From an uncultured Dorea sp. (lineage in GTDB: Bacteria; Bacillota; Clostridia; Lachnospirales; Lachnospiraceae), in the NCBI GenBank assembly GCA_910586965.1, contig CAJUMF010000007.1:1-64000 (forward strand): 64,000 nt of DNA, read 5' to 3'. Positions 1 through 9,475 of the stretch are shown piece after piece. The notes beneath the pieces were generated by a model. That model saw only the letters and a list, made by a program, of their open reading frames with translations, made no database searches and was not told the origin of the DNA. Within the stretch, counting starts at the first letter, position 1. The number at the start of each line of letters is the position of its first letter. Both the position numbers and the translations under genes were made by a program.

Positions 1-284
1 GTTTTGTCGTTATTGATTTAAAAACAAAGAAATTGACACATCAAGATATAGGACAGATGGATATGTATGTCAGAATGTTTGATGATCTAAAAAGAAGAGA
101 GGATGATAACCCAACAATCGGGATTATTTTTTGCACAGATAAGGATGAAACGATTGTAAAATATTCGGTACTCCATGAAAGTCAACAGATATTAGCCTCA
201 AAGTATATGACCGTTTTACCGACAGTGGAAGAATTACAGAAAGAATTTGAGAGAAATCAGTTGATTTATGATAGCAGAAAATAA
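1..284 (+). CDS. YhcG/DUF1016-type PD-(D/E)XK nuclease domain protein, 3' end only
   Basis: This is the C-terminal part of a gene that starts before the window. The open frame runs from base 3 without a stop, and the translation begins FVVIDLKTKKLTHQDIGQMD. That string, followed by MYVRMFDD and later IGIIFCTDKDETIVKYS, is typical of the C-terminal nuclease-like domain of the YhcG/DUF1016 family. The IDLK part corresponds to the E/D-x-K half of a PD-(D/E)XK fold. The TTG at 33 should not be read as the start, because the conserved domain extends upstream of it. Family members are usually found in accessory regions near restriction or other defence genes, but function here cannot be judged from a fragment. 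The family call is fairly firm and the role is unknown. Confidence 0.75.
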   Translation, partial: FVVIDLKTKKLTHQDIGQMDMYVRMFDDLKRREDDNPTIGIIFCTDKDETIVKYSVLHESQQILASKYMTVLPTVEELQKEFERNQLIYDSRK

Positions 285-492
285 AGACATTGCTAATTTA
301 TATGATATAGAATACGAAACAGACTACTTTGTAAATAGTTATGACTGCAAATTGTGACTTTCATTCGTGTGGTTGCAAAAGTTCGCCTATAAGCCAATCT
401 TAAAATGAAAATTTACACGAAATTATTTCTAAATTACACGAATTTTATGGTACATAGTAGTCGAAGTAATTCTGTGAAAGAGAGGTTTTCAT
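285..492. other. Intergenic region between the YhcG-type gene and uvrB, with repeated ACACGAA words
   Basis: This 208-base AT-rich gap holds no convincing gene. A 29-codon frame near 269-358 overlaps the previous gene and has no ribosome binding site. The heptamer ACACGAA occurs at about 415-421 and 435-441, 20 to 21 bases apart, inside similar flanks (AATTTACACGAAATT and AAATTACACGAATTTT). Its inverse, TTCGTGT, lies at 364-370. Spacing of two helical turns would suit a regulatory protein, but no known box (for example a LexA site) is recognised. An AGAGAGG ribosome binding site precedes uvrB. Confidence 0.35.
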
Positions 493-2547
493 ATGCCAGA
501 TAAGAGAGGAAATTCGCAATCCGCTGACAAAGGTCAGCTACTTGCTCATGAAAGCAGCCCAAAAGGCGGGCATGCTTTCAAATTACAAGCCCCCTACAAG
601 CCCACAGGCGACCAGCCGCAGGCCATCGCCGAGCTGGTCAAAGGCTTCAAGGAGGGCAATCAATTCCAGACTTTACTAGGGGTTACGGGTTCCGGCAAGA
701 CATTTACGATGGCGAATGTCATTCAGGAATTGCAGAAGCCGACGCTGGTCATCGCCCACAACAAGACGCTTGCGGCGCAGCTCTACGGAGAATTCAAGGA
801 GATGTTCCCTGAGAATGCAGTAGAGTATTTTGTCTCCTACTATGACTACTACCAGCCTGAGGCCTACGTTCCCTCCTCCGACACCTACATCGCTAAGGAC
901 TCGTCCATCAATGATGAGATAGACAAGCTCCGCCACTCGGCGACGGCTGCTCTTTCGGAGCGGCGGGATGTGGTCATCATTGCCAGCGTGTCCTGCATCT
1001 ATGGACTTGGCTCGCCCATCGACTACCAGGAGATGGTAATCTCGCTGCGGCCGGGAATGGTAAAGGACAGGGATGAGATTCTGCGGAAACTGATTGACAT
1101 TCAGTATGACCGCAATGAGATGGACTTTAAGCGTGGTACGTTTCGGGCGCACGGGGATGTGGTGGAGATTTTCCCGGCGTATTCGGAAGAGTATGCGTAC
1201 CGGGTTGAATTTTTCGGCGACGAGGTGGAAAGAATTACAGAAGTGGATGTGCTGACCGGGGAGATTAAAAATGAGCTGAACCATATAGCCATATTTCCGG
1301 CATCCCATTATGTTGTCTCGAAGGAGAGCATGGAGCGGGCAATCCGGGAGATTGAGACGGAGCTTGAGGCTCAGGTCAAATATTTTAAGGGCGAGGGAAA
1401 GCTTTTGGAGGCACAGAGGATTTCCGAGCGGACGAATTTTGATATCGAGATGATGAGAGAGACGGGGTTCTGCTCGGGGATTGAGAATTATTCCAGGCAC
1501 CTGACGGGGCTTGCGGCGGGGCAGCCGCCCCATACGCTGATTGATTATTTCCCGGATGATTTTATCCTGATGATCGATGAGTCGCACATTACGATTCCCC
1601 AGGTGGGCGGCATGTATCACGGCGACCAGTCCAGGAAATCTACGCTTGTGGAGTATGGGTTCCGCCTTCCCTCGGCGAAGGATAACCGTCCCTTGAGCTT
1701 TGAGGAGTTTGAGAGCAAGATCAATCAGGCGCTTTTTGTGTCTGCGACGCCGGGGCCTTATGAGGGAGACCATGAACTTCTGCGGGCGGAGCAGGTAATC
1801 CGTCCGACGGGGCTTTTGGACCCGTCGGTGGAGGTGCGTCCGGTGGAAGGGCAGATTGACGACCTTGTGTCGGAAGTGAATAAGGAGATCAGCAAGAAAA
1901 ACAAGATACTGGTTACGACGCTTACAAAGCGCATGGCGGAGGATCTGACGGACTACATGCGGGAGCTGGGAATCCGCGTCAAATACCTCCACTCCGATAT
2001 TGACACCCTTGAGAGGGCGGAGATTATCCGGGATATGCGGCTGGACGTGTTTGATGTGCTTGTAGGGATCAACCTCCTCAGGGAAGGACTTGACATCCCG
2101 GAGATTACGCTGATTGCCATTATCGATGCGGACAAGGAAGGGTTCCTTCGTTCGGAGACTTCGCTGATTCAGACGATTGGGCGAGCGGCGAGAAATGTGG
2201 AAGGGCATGTCATCATGTATGCGGACACGGTGACGGATTCTATGAGGCGCGCCATGGACGAGACGGAGCGCAGGCGCACGATCCAGGAAAAATACAATGA
2301 GGAGCACGGCATTACGCCCCAGTCTATCCAGAAGAGCGTGAGGGAGCTTATCAGCATATCGAAGAAAGTGGCGGCGGAAGAGCTGCGTATGGAGAAAGAC
2401 CCGGAATCCATGAGCGTGAAGGAATTAGAGAAACTGGCGAAAGACCTTACGAAACAGATGAAGAAGGCCGCTGCAGAGCTTAATTTTGAGGCTGCTGCGG
2501 AGCTCAGGGACAAGCTTGTGGAGATTAAGAAACTTTTGCATGAGTAA
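493..2547 (+). CDS. uvrB: UvrABC system protein B (excision-repair helicase)
   Basis: UvrB is the damage-verifying helicase of nucleotide excision repair. It receives DNA from UvrA and recruits UvrC. The 684-residue product has Walker A GVTGSGKT at residues 63-70, the Tyr-rich beta-hairpin SYYDYYQPEAYVP that is inserted into DNA, the DESH Walker B motif, helicase motifs including INLLREGLD and QTIGRAARN, and a C-terminal UVR domain (FEAAAELRDKL) that contacts UvrC. Family members usually begin close to F-x-L-x-APYKPTGDQP. Here about 27 extra hydrophilic residues (MPDKRGNSQSADKGQ...) precede that point. The ATG at 493 follows AGAGAGG with good spacing, so the extension may be real. uvrA follows after 14 bases, which implies an operon. 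Confidence 0.97.
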   Translation: MPDKRGNSQSADKGQLLAHESSPKGGHAFKLQAPYKPTGDQPQAIAELVKGFKEGNQFQTLLGVTGSGKTFTMANVIQELQKPTLVIAHNKTLAAQLYGEFKEMFPENAVEYFVSYYDYYQPEAYVPSSDTYIAKDSSINDEIDKLRHSATAALSERRDVVIIASVSCIYGLGSPIDYQEMVISLRPGMVKDRDEILRKLIDIQYDRNEMDFKRGTFRAHGDVVEIFPAYSEEYAYRVEFFGDEVERITEVDVLTGEIKNELNHIAIFPASHYVVSKESMERAIREIETELEAQVKYFKGEGKLLEAQRISERTNFDIEMMRETGFCSGIENYSRHLTGLAAGQPPHTLIDYFPDDFILMIDESHITIPQVGGMYHGDQSRKSTLVEYGFRLPSAKDNRPLSFEEFESKINQALFVSATPGPYEGDHELLRAEQVIRPTGLLDPSVEVRPVEGQIDDLVSEVNKEISKKNKILVTTLTKRMAEDLTDYMRELGIRVKYLHSDIDTLERAEIIRDMRLDVFDVLVGINLLREGLDIPEITLIAIIDADKEGFLRSETSLIQTIGRAARNVEGHVIMYADTVTDSMRRAMDETERRRTIQEKYNEEHGITPQSIQKSVRELISISKKVAAEELRMEKDPESMSVKELEKLAKDLTKQMKKAAAELNFEAAAELRDKLVEIKKLLHE

Positions 2548-2561
2548 GAGAGGATAAAAGA

Positions 2562-5417
2562 ATGTCAAAAAATAAAGATAACAAGCAATATATTACGATT
2601 CGCGGGGCGAATGAGCATAATCTGAAGAATGTGGATTTAAAGATTCCGAGAAATGAACTGGTAGTGCTGACGGGCCTCAGCGGTTCGGGAAAGTCTTCTC
2701 TTGCGTTTGACACAATCTATGCGGAGGGGCAGAGGCGGTACATGGAATCCCTGTCTTCCTATGCCCGGATGTTTCTCGGGCAGATGGAAAAGCCGGATGT
2801 GGAGAGCATCGAGGGGCTTTCGCCGGCGATTTCCATAGACCAGAAGTCCACCAACCGCAATCCGCGCTCTACGGTGGGGACGGTGACGGAGATTTATGAT
2901 TATTTCCGTCTGCTCTACGCGCGGATTGGGATTCCCCACTGCCCGAAGTGCGGGAAAGAGATTAAAAAGCAGACGGTAGACCAGATGGTGGACCAGATCA
3001 TGGAACTTCCCGAACGGACGAAGATTCAGCTCCTTGCGCCGGTGGTGCGGGGACGCAAAGGTACTCATGCAAAACTTTTGGAGAGGGCGAAAAAGAGCGG
3101 GTATGTGCGTGTCCGCATTGACGGGAACCTCTACGAGCTTTCCGAGGAGATTGCGCTGGATAAGAATATCAAGCACAGCATTGAGATTATCGTGGACCGC
3201 CTGGTGGTGAAGGAAGGGATAGAAAAGAGGCTGACGGACTCCATTGAAAATGTCCTTCATCTCGCGGAGGGGCTTATGATTGTGGATGTGATAGACGGGG
3301 AGCCGATGAATTTCAGCCAGAGTTTTTCCTGCCCGGACTGCGGCATCAGTGTGGATGAGATTGAGCCGAGGAGTTTTTCATTTAACAACCCGTTCGGCGC
3401 ATGTCCGGAATGCTTTGGACTGGGGTATAAGATGGAGTTTGACGAGGAGCTGATGATTCCGGACAGGAGGCTCAGCATCGCCCAGGGCGCGATTACGGTC
3501 ATGGGCTGGCAGTCCTGCACGGATAAAAAGAGTTTCACATATGCGATTCTGGACGCGCTGAGCAGGGAGTATGATTTTTCCTTGGATACTCCTTTCGGAG
3601 AGTATCCAAAGCGGATTCAGGATATCATACTTTATGGGACCGGCGGGAAAGAGATAAAGGTCCATTATAAAGGGCAGAGAGGCGAGGGCGTCTATGACGT
3701 GGCGTTTGAGGGTCTGATCAAGAATGTGGAGCGGCGTTACCGCGAGACGTCGTCGGATACGATGAAGGCGGAATATGAGGAATTTATGCAGATTACGCCC
3801 TGCCGCGAGTGCGGAGGACAGCGGCTTAAGCCTGCGGCATTGGCAGTTACCCTTGGGGATAAGAACATCCATGAGGTGACGACGCTTTCCATTGAAAAGC
3901 TGCAGGGTTTTCTGCAGGAGATGACTTTGAGCGAGCAGCAGATGTTGATCGGAGGGCAGATTTTAAAGGAGATTCAGGCACGGACGAAGTTTTTGCTTGA
4001 CGTTGGGCTTGACTACCTTACGCTCTCAAGAGCCACCGGTTCTCTTTCCGGGGGAGAGGCGCAGAGAATCCGCCTGGCGACGCAGATTGGCTCCGGGCTT
4101 GTGGGGGTGGCGTATATTCTTGACGAGCCGAGCATCGGGCTGCACCAGCGGGATAATGATAAGCTGCTCAATACATTAAAGCATCTGCGTGACCTGGGCA
4201 ATTCAGTCATTGTAGTGGAGCATGACGAGGATACGATGCGGGAGGCGGACTATATCGTGGATGTGGGGCCGGGAGCAGGCGAGCATGGTGGCGAGATTGT
4301 GGCAGTCGGCACGGCAAAAGATATAATTAAGAATAAGAAATCCATTACCGGCGCATACTTAAGTGGAAGGGAACGCATTCCGGTGCCGGATGAGCGGGCG
4401 AATCCTTCCGGCTGGCTTAAGATTACCGGAGCGAGGGAGAATAACCTGAAAAATATCGACGTTGAGATTCCCCTTGGCATCATGACGTGCATTACCGGAG
4501 TGTCCGGCTCGGGGAAAAGCTCCCTGATCAATGAGATTTTGTATAAGCGTCTTGCAAGGGACTTAAACCGTGCCAGGACCATTCCGGGAAAGCACAGGGA
4601 TGTGGAAGGCATCGGGCAGCTTGACAAGGTGATTGCGATAGACCAGTCGCCGATCGGTCGTACGCCCCGCTCGAATCCTGCTACTTATACAGGTGTTTTT
4701 GACCTTATCAGGGATCTGTTCGCGGCGACCGCAGATGCCAAGGCGAGGGGCTACAAGAAGGGAAGGTTCAGCTTTAATGTCAAGGGAGGGCGTTGCGAGG
4801 CCTGCTCGGGAGACGGAATCTTAAAGATAGAGATGCATTTTCTGCCGGATGTGTATGTTCCGTGCGAAGTGTGCCACGGGAAACGGTATAACCGGGAAAC
4901 GCTGGAGGTCAAGTATAAAGGAAAGAGTATTTATGATGTCCTGAACATGACGGTGGAAGAGGCGATGCATTTCTTTGAGAATGTGCCGAGCATCAGGAGG
5001 AAGATGGAGACGCTGTATGACGTGGGGCTTTCCTATATCCGTCTCGGCCAGCCGTCCACGGAGCTTTCCGGGGGAGAGGCGCAGAGGATTAAGCTTGCGT
5101 CGGAGCTGAGCAAGCGGAGCACCGGGAAGACAATCTATATCCTGGACGAGCCGACGACAGGACTGCATTTTGCGGATGTCCACAAGCTGACGGAAATCTT
5201 GCGGAGGCTGTCGGCGGACGGCAATACAGTCCTTGTCATCGAGCATAATCTGGATGTGATTAAGACGGCGGATTACATTATAGATATGGGGCCGGAAGGC
5301 GGCGACGGGGGAGGAACCGTAATCGCGAAAGGAACGCCGGAGGAAGTGGCGGAAAATCCTGTCTCCTACACCGGAAAGTACATTAAAGATATGCTTCAGA
5401 AAGAATTAAGAAAATAA
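2562..5417 (+). CDS. uvrA: UvrABC system protein A (damage-sensing ATPase)
   Basis: UvrA is the dimeric ABC-type ATPase that first recognises bulky DNA lesions and loads UvrB. The 951-residue length is normal for the family. Two ABC modules are visible: Walker A GLSGSGKSSLA at residues 38-48 and GVSGSGKSSL near residue 646, with LSGGEAQRI signature motifs in both halves and ILDEPSIGLH / ILDEPTTGLH Walker B segments. Cys pairs CPKC, CPDC...CPEC and CEAC...CEVC supply the zinc modules. The start ATG lies 14 bases after uvrB with GAGAGG upstream, so both genes are probably co-transcribed. Codon use in uvrB-uvrA is visibly richer in G+C than in the polymer cluster downstream. No defects are seen. 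Confidence 0.98.
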   Translation: MSKNKDNKQYITIRGANEHNLKNVDLKIPRNELVVLTGLSGSGKSSLAFDTIYAEGQRRYMESLSSYARMFLGQMEKPDVESIEGLSPAISIDQKSTNRNPRSTVGTVTEIYDYFRLLYARIGIPHCPKCGKEIKKQTVDQMVDQIMELPERTKIQLLAPVVRGRKGTHAKLLERAKKSGYVRVRIDGNLYELSEEIALDKNIKHSIEIIVDRLVVKEGIEKRLTDSIENVLHLAEGLMIVDVIDGEPMNFSQSFSCPDCGISVDEIEPRSFSFNNPFGACPECFGLGYKMEFDEELMIPDRRLSIAQGAITVMGWQSCTDKKSFTYAILDALSREYDFSLDTPFGEYPKRIQDIILYGTGGKEIKVHYKGQRGEGVYDVAFEGLIKNVERRYRETSSDTMKAEYEEFMQITPCRECGGQRLKPAALAVTLGDKNIHEVTTLSIEKLQGFLQEMTLSEQQMLIGGQILKEIQARTKFLLDVGLDYLTLSRATGSLSGGEAQRIRLATQIGSGLVGVAYILDEPSIGLHQRDNDKLLNTLKHLRDLGNSVIVVEHDEDTMREADYIVDVGPGAGEHGGEIVAVGTAKDIIKNKKSITGAYLSGRERIPVPDERANPSGWLKITGARENNLKNIDVEIPLGIMTCITGVSGSGKSSLINEILYKRLARDLNRARTIPGKHRDVEGIGQLDKVIAIDQSPIGRTPRSNPATYTGVFDLIRDLFAATADAKARGYKKGRFSFNVKGGRCEACSGDGILKIEMHFLPDVYVPCEVCHGKRYNRETLEVKYKGKSIYDVLNMTVEEAMHFFENVPSIRRKMETLYDVGLSYIRLGQPSTELSGGEAQRIKLASELSKRSTGKTIYILDEPTTGLHFADVHKLTEILRRLSADGNTVLVIEHNLDVIKTADYIIDMGPEGGDGGGTVIAKGTPEEVAENPVSYTGKYIKDMLQKELRK

Positions 5418-5420
5418 GGG

Positions 5421-5449
5421 TTTTCAATTATTCGGGCAGGGGATATAAT
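5421..5449 (+). promoter_or_regulatory. Candidate sigma-A promoter for the mreB-like gene
   Basis: TTTTCA (5421-5426), a 17-base spacer and a perfect TATAAT (5444-5449) lie in the 96-base gap after uvrA. The -35 box is weak and the -10 box is consensus. No clear terminator for uvrA is seen, so some readthrough is possible. Confidence 0.5.
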
Positions 5450-5513
5450 ACCCGTGGAATGTCCCGTATTAAGCGGATAGTATGAGAGTAAACGATTTGA
5501 AAGGGGATTTAGT

Positions 5514-6500
5514 ATGTCGGTAGATATTGGGATTGATTTGGGGACAGCCAGTGTTCTTGTGTATATCAAAGGCAAAGGTGTTATACTTAAGGAACCATCT
5601 GTAGTGGCATTTGACCGGGATACGAATACAATAAAGGCTATTGGTGAAGAGGCACGGCTGATGCTTGGGCGCACGCCGGGCAACGTGATTGCGATTCGTC
5701 CCCTGAGAAAAGGTGTAATATCCGATTACACTGTGACAGAGAAGATGATAAAGTATTTCGTGCAGAAGGCTATGGGACGGCGAACATTTCGAAAGCCGTG
5801 TATTAGTATCTGTGTGCCAAGCGGAGTGACAGAAGTTGAAAAAAAAGCAGTAGAGGAGGCGACCTTTGCTGCAGGAGCGAGGGATGTCAATCTTATCGAG
5901 GAGCCGGTGGCCGCAGCAATCGGCGCGGGCATCGACATTTCAAAGCCTTGCGGTAATATGATCGTGGATATTGGCGGAGGGACTACAGATGTAGCTGTGA
6001 TTTCTCTTGGAGGGACAGTGGTCAATACTTCCTTGAAAGTGGCGGGGGATGATTTTGATGAAGCAATTGTCCGCTTTATGAGGAAAAAGCATAATTTATT
6101 GATTGGTGACAGGACAGCAGAGGATATTAAGATTCAGATCGGGACTACTTATCAGATGATGGAGGATGATGCGATGGAAGTCCGGGGGAGAAACCTTCTG
6201 ACCGGACTTCCCAAGACAGTAATGGTGACCTCCGCTGAGACAGAAGAAGCGCTCAGAGAGACATCCGGTCAGATTGTTGAGGCGGTTATCAGTGTATTGG
6301 AGAGGACTCCGCCGGAGCTTTCGGCAGATATTCTTGACCGTGGGATCATGCTGACCGGAGGAGGTGCTCTGCTTAGAGGTCTGGAAGAGATGATTGAAGA
6401 GCGGACAGGTATCAACACCATGACGGCGGATGATCCGACGCAAGTGGTTGCTGTTGGTACCGGTCAGTTTGTGGAGCTTACAAGTATGTACAAGGAGTAA
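5514..6500 (+). CDS. mreB: MreB/Mbl-family rod-shape actin homologue
   Basis: This is a bacterial actin of the MreB family. Such proteins form membrane-associated filaments that guide lateral wall synthesis. The 328-residue protein has the phosphate-1 motif GIDLGTASVLVY at the N-terminus, the phosphate-2 motif VDIGGGTTDVAV near residue 155 and the adenosine motif LTGGGALLRGL near residue 280, in the normal order and spacing. The ATG at 5514 follows AAAGGGGA. No mreC, mreD or other rod-complex gene is adjacent, so this may be a stand-alone paralogue (Mbl or MreBH-like) rather than the mre-operon copy. Sequence reading alone does not separate these. recD2 begins 12 bases downstream, suggesting co-transcription. 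Confidence 0.9.
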   Translation: MSVDIGIDLGTASVLVYIKGKGVILKEPSVVAFDRDTNTIKAIGEEARLMLGRTPGNVIAIRPLRKGVISDYTVTEKMIKYFVQKAMGRRTFRKPCISICVPSGVTEVEKKAVEEATFAAGARDVNLIEEPVAAAIGAGIDISKPCGNMIVDIGGGTTDVAVISLGGTVVNTSLKVAGDDFDEAIVRFMRKKHNLLIGDRTAEDIKIQIGTTYQMMEDDAMEVRGRNLLTGLPKTVMVTSAETEEALRETSGQIVEAVISVLERTPPELSADILDRGIMLTGGGALLRGLEEMIEERTGINTMTADDPTQVVAVGTGQFVELTSMYKE

Positions 6501-6512
6501 GATAGAAAGTAC

Positions 6513-8762
6513 ATGGAGACGATAAAAGGATACGTGGAGCATATTGTATACCGTAACGAGGAGAATGGGTATACTGTATTTAATTTGAATAATGACGATG
6601 GAGATCTTACTTGTGTGGGTAAGCTGCATTATATAGAAGAGGGCGGGCTGTTTGAACTCACCGGTGAATACACGACACACAGACTTTACGGGACTCAGCT
6701 TCAGATAGAGTCGGCAAGGATATGTGAGCCGGAGGATTTGGTTTCGATTGAACGGTATCTGGGTTCCGGAGCCGTAAAGGGTGTAGGAGCATCCCTTGCA
6801 GGCAGGATCGTAAAGAAGTTCAAAGAAGATACCTTCCGCATCATAGAGGAGGAGCCAGAGCGTCTGGCAGAGATTAAGGGAATCAGTGAGCGGAAGGCAA
6901 GGGAGATATCTCTTCAAGTGGAAGAAAAAAAAGATATGCGTCAGGCGATGCTTTATCTGCAGAAATATGGGATTTCCATAACTCTTGCGGTGCGGATCTA
7001 TCAGCATTACGGGCAGAGTGTTTACCGTGTGATTGAGGAGAATCCGTATCAGCTTGCAGATCATGTGTCGGGAATTGGGTTTAAAACCGCTGATGAGATT
7101 GCGGCAAAGGTTGGGATTCATACGAATTCAGACTACCGCATTCGCAGCGGTATTTTCTATACGCTTTTGCAGAGTGTGGGAGAAGGGCATGTATTTCTTA
7201 AGCAGGATGTGTTGCTGCATCGTACAGGAATGCTTCTAGGGATAGAGATTGAAGATATGGAAAGGTATCTTCAGGATCTTGCGATGGAAAAAAAGATTGT
7301 ATTGAAGAAGGATATTACTGCAGAGAGAGGAACTGAGCTGGAAAGAGGAGGAAGTTCGGAACTTCGGGTCTATGCCTCTCATTACTATTATATGGAGTTG
7401 AATACGGCGAAGATGCTTCATGACTTGAATGTTCACTATGATATTTCTGAGGACACAGCCAGGCATCAGCTTCATAAAATTGAAGAGAATACAGGGCTTC
7501 AGTTGGATGAGTTGCAGCAAAGGGCGGTTATGGAGGCAATAAAAAACGGGATCTGTGTTGTGACAGGAGGACCGGGTACCGGAAAGACAACGACCATCAA
7601 TGCGATGATCCATTTTTTTGAGGGGGAAGGTATGGACATTCTCCTGGCGGCACCGACCGGACGGGCCGCCAAGCGTATGACGGAGGCAACCGGTTATGAA
7701 GCCCAGACGATACACAGGCTTTTGGAGGTGAACGGCAATCCTGAAGAGGAAGGAAATACGGGTTTTCAGCGCAATGAAGAGAATCCGTTGGAGGCGGATG
7801 TCATTATTATAGACGAGATGTCAATGGTAGATCTTTCCTTGATGAATGCGCTTTTGAAAGCGGTTGTCCCGGGGACGAGACTGATACTTGTGGGAGATGC
7901 GAATCAGCTTCCGAGCGTCGGGCCGGGAAGCATATTAAAAGATATTATCCGCTCGGGTTGTTTTTCGGTTGTAATGCTGACAAAGATCTTCCGTCAGGCA
8001 GGGGAAAGTGATATAGTGGTGAATGCCCATAAGATAAATAATGGAGAATCGGTGATGCTTGACAATAAGAGCAAAGATTTCTTTTTCCTGAAGCGTCAGG
8101 AGCCGGATGTAATTATCAGTGTGATTATCACGCTGATCCAAAAGAAGCTTCCCAAATATGTGGATGCGGAAAGTTATGATATTCAAGTATTGACTCCCAT
8201 GAGAAAAGGATTGTTAGGTGTGGAGCGTTTGAACCGGATTCTTCAAGAGTATTTGAATCCTCCGGATAAAAGCAAGAAAGAAAAGGAGTCCGGAGAGCGC
8301 GTCTTCCGCGAGGGTGATAAGGTTATGCAGATTAAGAATAACTACCAGCTTGAATGGGAGATCCAGACGAAGTATGGCATGACGATAGATAAGGGGCTTG
8401 GAATCTTTAATGGCGATATGGGGATCGTCAAAAATATTAATACTTATGAAGAGACTGTGACAGTGGAGTATGATGAGAAGAGGAGAGTGAAGTATCCTTA
8501 TAATCTTTTGGACGAATTGGAGCTCGCTTATGCAATTACGATACATAAGGCTCAAGGCAGCGAGTATCCGGCGGTTGTTATCCCGCTGCTTCAGGGGCCA
8601 AGGCAGCTTTATAACAGAAATCTTCTTTATACAGCCGTGACAAGAGCAAAAAAATGCGTGACACTTGTGGGGAGTGATGCTGTGTTCCATGATATGGTAC
8701 GGAATGCAGATGAACAGGCAAGAAATACAAGCCTGACAGAACGAATCTGTGAAATGGATTGA
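6513..8762 (+). CDS. recD2: RecD2-type SF1B DNA helicase
   Basis: RecD2 is a 5'-3' superfamily 1 helicase found in bacteria without a RecBCD partner set, with roles in DNA repair and fork maintenance. The 749-residue length fits. An N-terminal OB-like region is followed by helix-hairpin-helix segments (YLGSGAVKGVGASLAGRI near residue 85, then ENPYQLADHVSGIGFKTAD). Motif I, GGPGTGKTTT, lies near residue 352, motif II is DEMSMVD, and the C-terminal UvrD-like motif AITIHKAQGSEYP is near residue 673. The ATG at 6513 is 12 bases after the mreB-like stop. The nearest purine-rich element, AAGGAGT, is rather far from it. The comF start overlaps the stop codon by four bases, so translational coupling is likely. 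Confidence 0.95.
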   Translation: METIKGYVEHIVYRNEENGYTVFNLNNDDGDLTCVGKLHYIEEGGLFELTGEYTTHRLYGTQLQIESARICEPEDLVSIERYLGSGAVKGVGASLAGRIVKKFKEDTFRIIEEEPERLAEIKGISERKAREISLQVEEKKDMRQAMLYLQKYGISITLAVRIYQHYGQSVYRVIEENPYQLADHVSGIGFKTADEIAAKVGIHTNSDYRIRSGIFYTLLQSVGEGHVFLKQDVLLHRTGMLLGIEIEDMERYLQDLAMEKKIVLKKDITAERGTELERGGSSELRVYASHYYYMELNTAKMLHDLNVHYDISEDTARHQLHKIEENTGLQLDELQQRAVMEAIKNGICVVTGGPGTGKTTTINAMIHFFEGEGMDILLAAPTGRAAKRMTEATGYEAQTIHRLLEVNGNPEEEGNTGFQRNEENPLEADVIIIDEMSMVDLSLMNALLKAVVPGTRLILVGDANQLPSVGPGSILKDIIRSGCFSVVMLTKIFRQAGESDIVVNAHKINNGESVMLDNKSKDFFFLKRQEPDVIISVIITLIQKKLPKYVDAESYDIQVLTPMRKGLLGVERLNRILQEYLNPPDKSKKEKESGERVFREGDKVMQIKNNYQLEWEIQTKYGMTIDKGLGIFNGDMGIVKNINTYEETVTVEYDEKRRVKYPYNLLDELELAYAITIHKAQGSEYPAVVIPLLQGPRQLYNRNLLYTAVTRAKKCVTLVGSDAVFHDMVRNADEQARNTSLTERICEMD

Positions 8763-9475
8763 TAGTAAAAAGAATTTTAAGGTTGTTTTGGCCGGAGACC
8801 TGTCCTTTTTGCGGGAGGGTATCCGGAAGGGGGATTTGTATATACTGTGCGGTTAGGATTCGGCAGTTGGAGACAAGGGAACCAAAGTGTATGAAGTGTG
8901 GGAAGCCTATTCGCTATAAAGAACAGGAATATTGTTATGATTGTGTGCAAACACAGCATTATTTTGACAGAGGAGCCGCAATGTGGCTTCACAAGGAACC
9001 GGTAAATTATTCTATTTATCAGTTTAAATATCATAATCAACGTATTTTTGGAAGATATTATGTAGCAGAGATAGCAAAAAAGTATAAGAGGACTTTGTTG
9101 GATTGGCGTCCGGACATTATCATACCGATACCGCTTCATCCTGCAAAGCAGCGAAAGAGAGGATACAATCAGTCCGCACTTGTCGCAAAGGAGCTTGGAA
9201 AGTGTCTTGGAGCAACCGTAGATATAAAGGGATTTCGAAGGGTGCGGGGGACAGTTCCGCAAAAAGGACTGAATCCTGCAGAGCGAAGAATGAATCTGCA
9301 GGGCGCATTTTCTGTCAGAGAATATTTGAGGACAGCGTTGAAAGGAAAGAGGGTATTATTAGTCGATGATATCTATACCACTGGAAGTACGATGGATGAA
9401 GCGGCAAGGATATTAAAAAAAGAAGGGGCAGAAAAAGTATTCTATTTGACGATAAGTATTGGACAAGGATACTGA
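8759..9475 (+). CDS. comF: ComF-family amidophosphoribosyltransferase-like protein
   Basis: ComF proteins are needed for DNA uptake in transformation in several bacteria. Their fold joins an N-terminal zinc ribbon to a phosphoribosyltransferase domain. The 238-residue protein shows Cys15/Cys18, Cys27/Cys30, Cys44/Cys47 and Cys59/Cys62 as likely zinc ligands, then the PRPP-binding signature VLLVDDIYTTGST near residues 197-209. The start is a TTG inside the recD2 stop (TTGA overlap), the only start consistent with the zinc ribbon. No other competence genes are in the window, so whether it serves transformation here is unknown. A likely new promoter for the downstream membrane proteins overlaps its 3' end. 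Confidence 0.88.
   Translation: MIVKRILRLFWPETCPFCGRVSGRGICIYCAVRIRQLETREPKCMKCGKPIRYKEQEYCYDCVQTQHYFDRGAAMWLHKEPVNYSIYQFKYHNQRIFGRYYVAEIAKKYKRTLLDWRPDIIIPIPLHPAKQRKRGYNQSALVAKELGKCLGATVDIKGFRRVRGTVPQKGLNPAERRMNLQGAFSVREYLRTALKGKRVLLVDDIYTTGSTMDEAARILKKEGAEKVFYLTISIGQGY

Noticed and set aside
269..358. Possible 29-codon gene after the YhcG-type gene
   Set aside because: It overlaps the end of the upstream gene, has no ribosome binding site and no recognisable sequence.
676..2307. 543-codon open frame on the minus strand opposite uvrB
   Set aside because: It is a shadow of the GC-rich uvrB coding frame: His/Arg/Leu-rich, no ribosome binding site, no recognisable domain.
5418..5513. Terminator for uvrA
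   Set aside because: The CGGG/CCCG words in this gap do not make a stable stem and no T run follows.
6096..7121. 341-codon minus-strand frame opposite the mreB-like gene and recD2
   Set aside because: It spans two well-supported plus-strand genes and shows low-complexity Leu/His composition with no domain.
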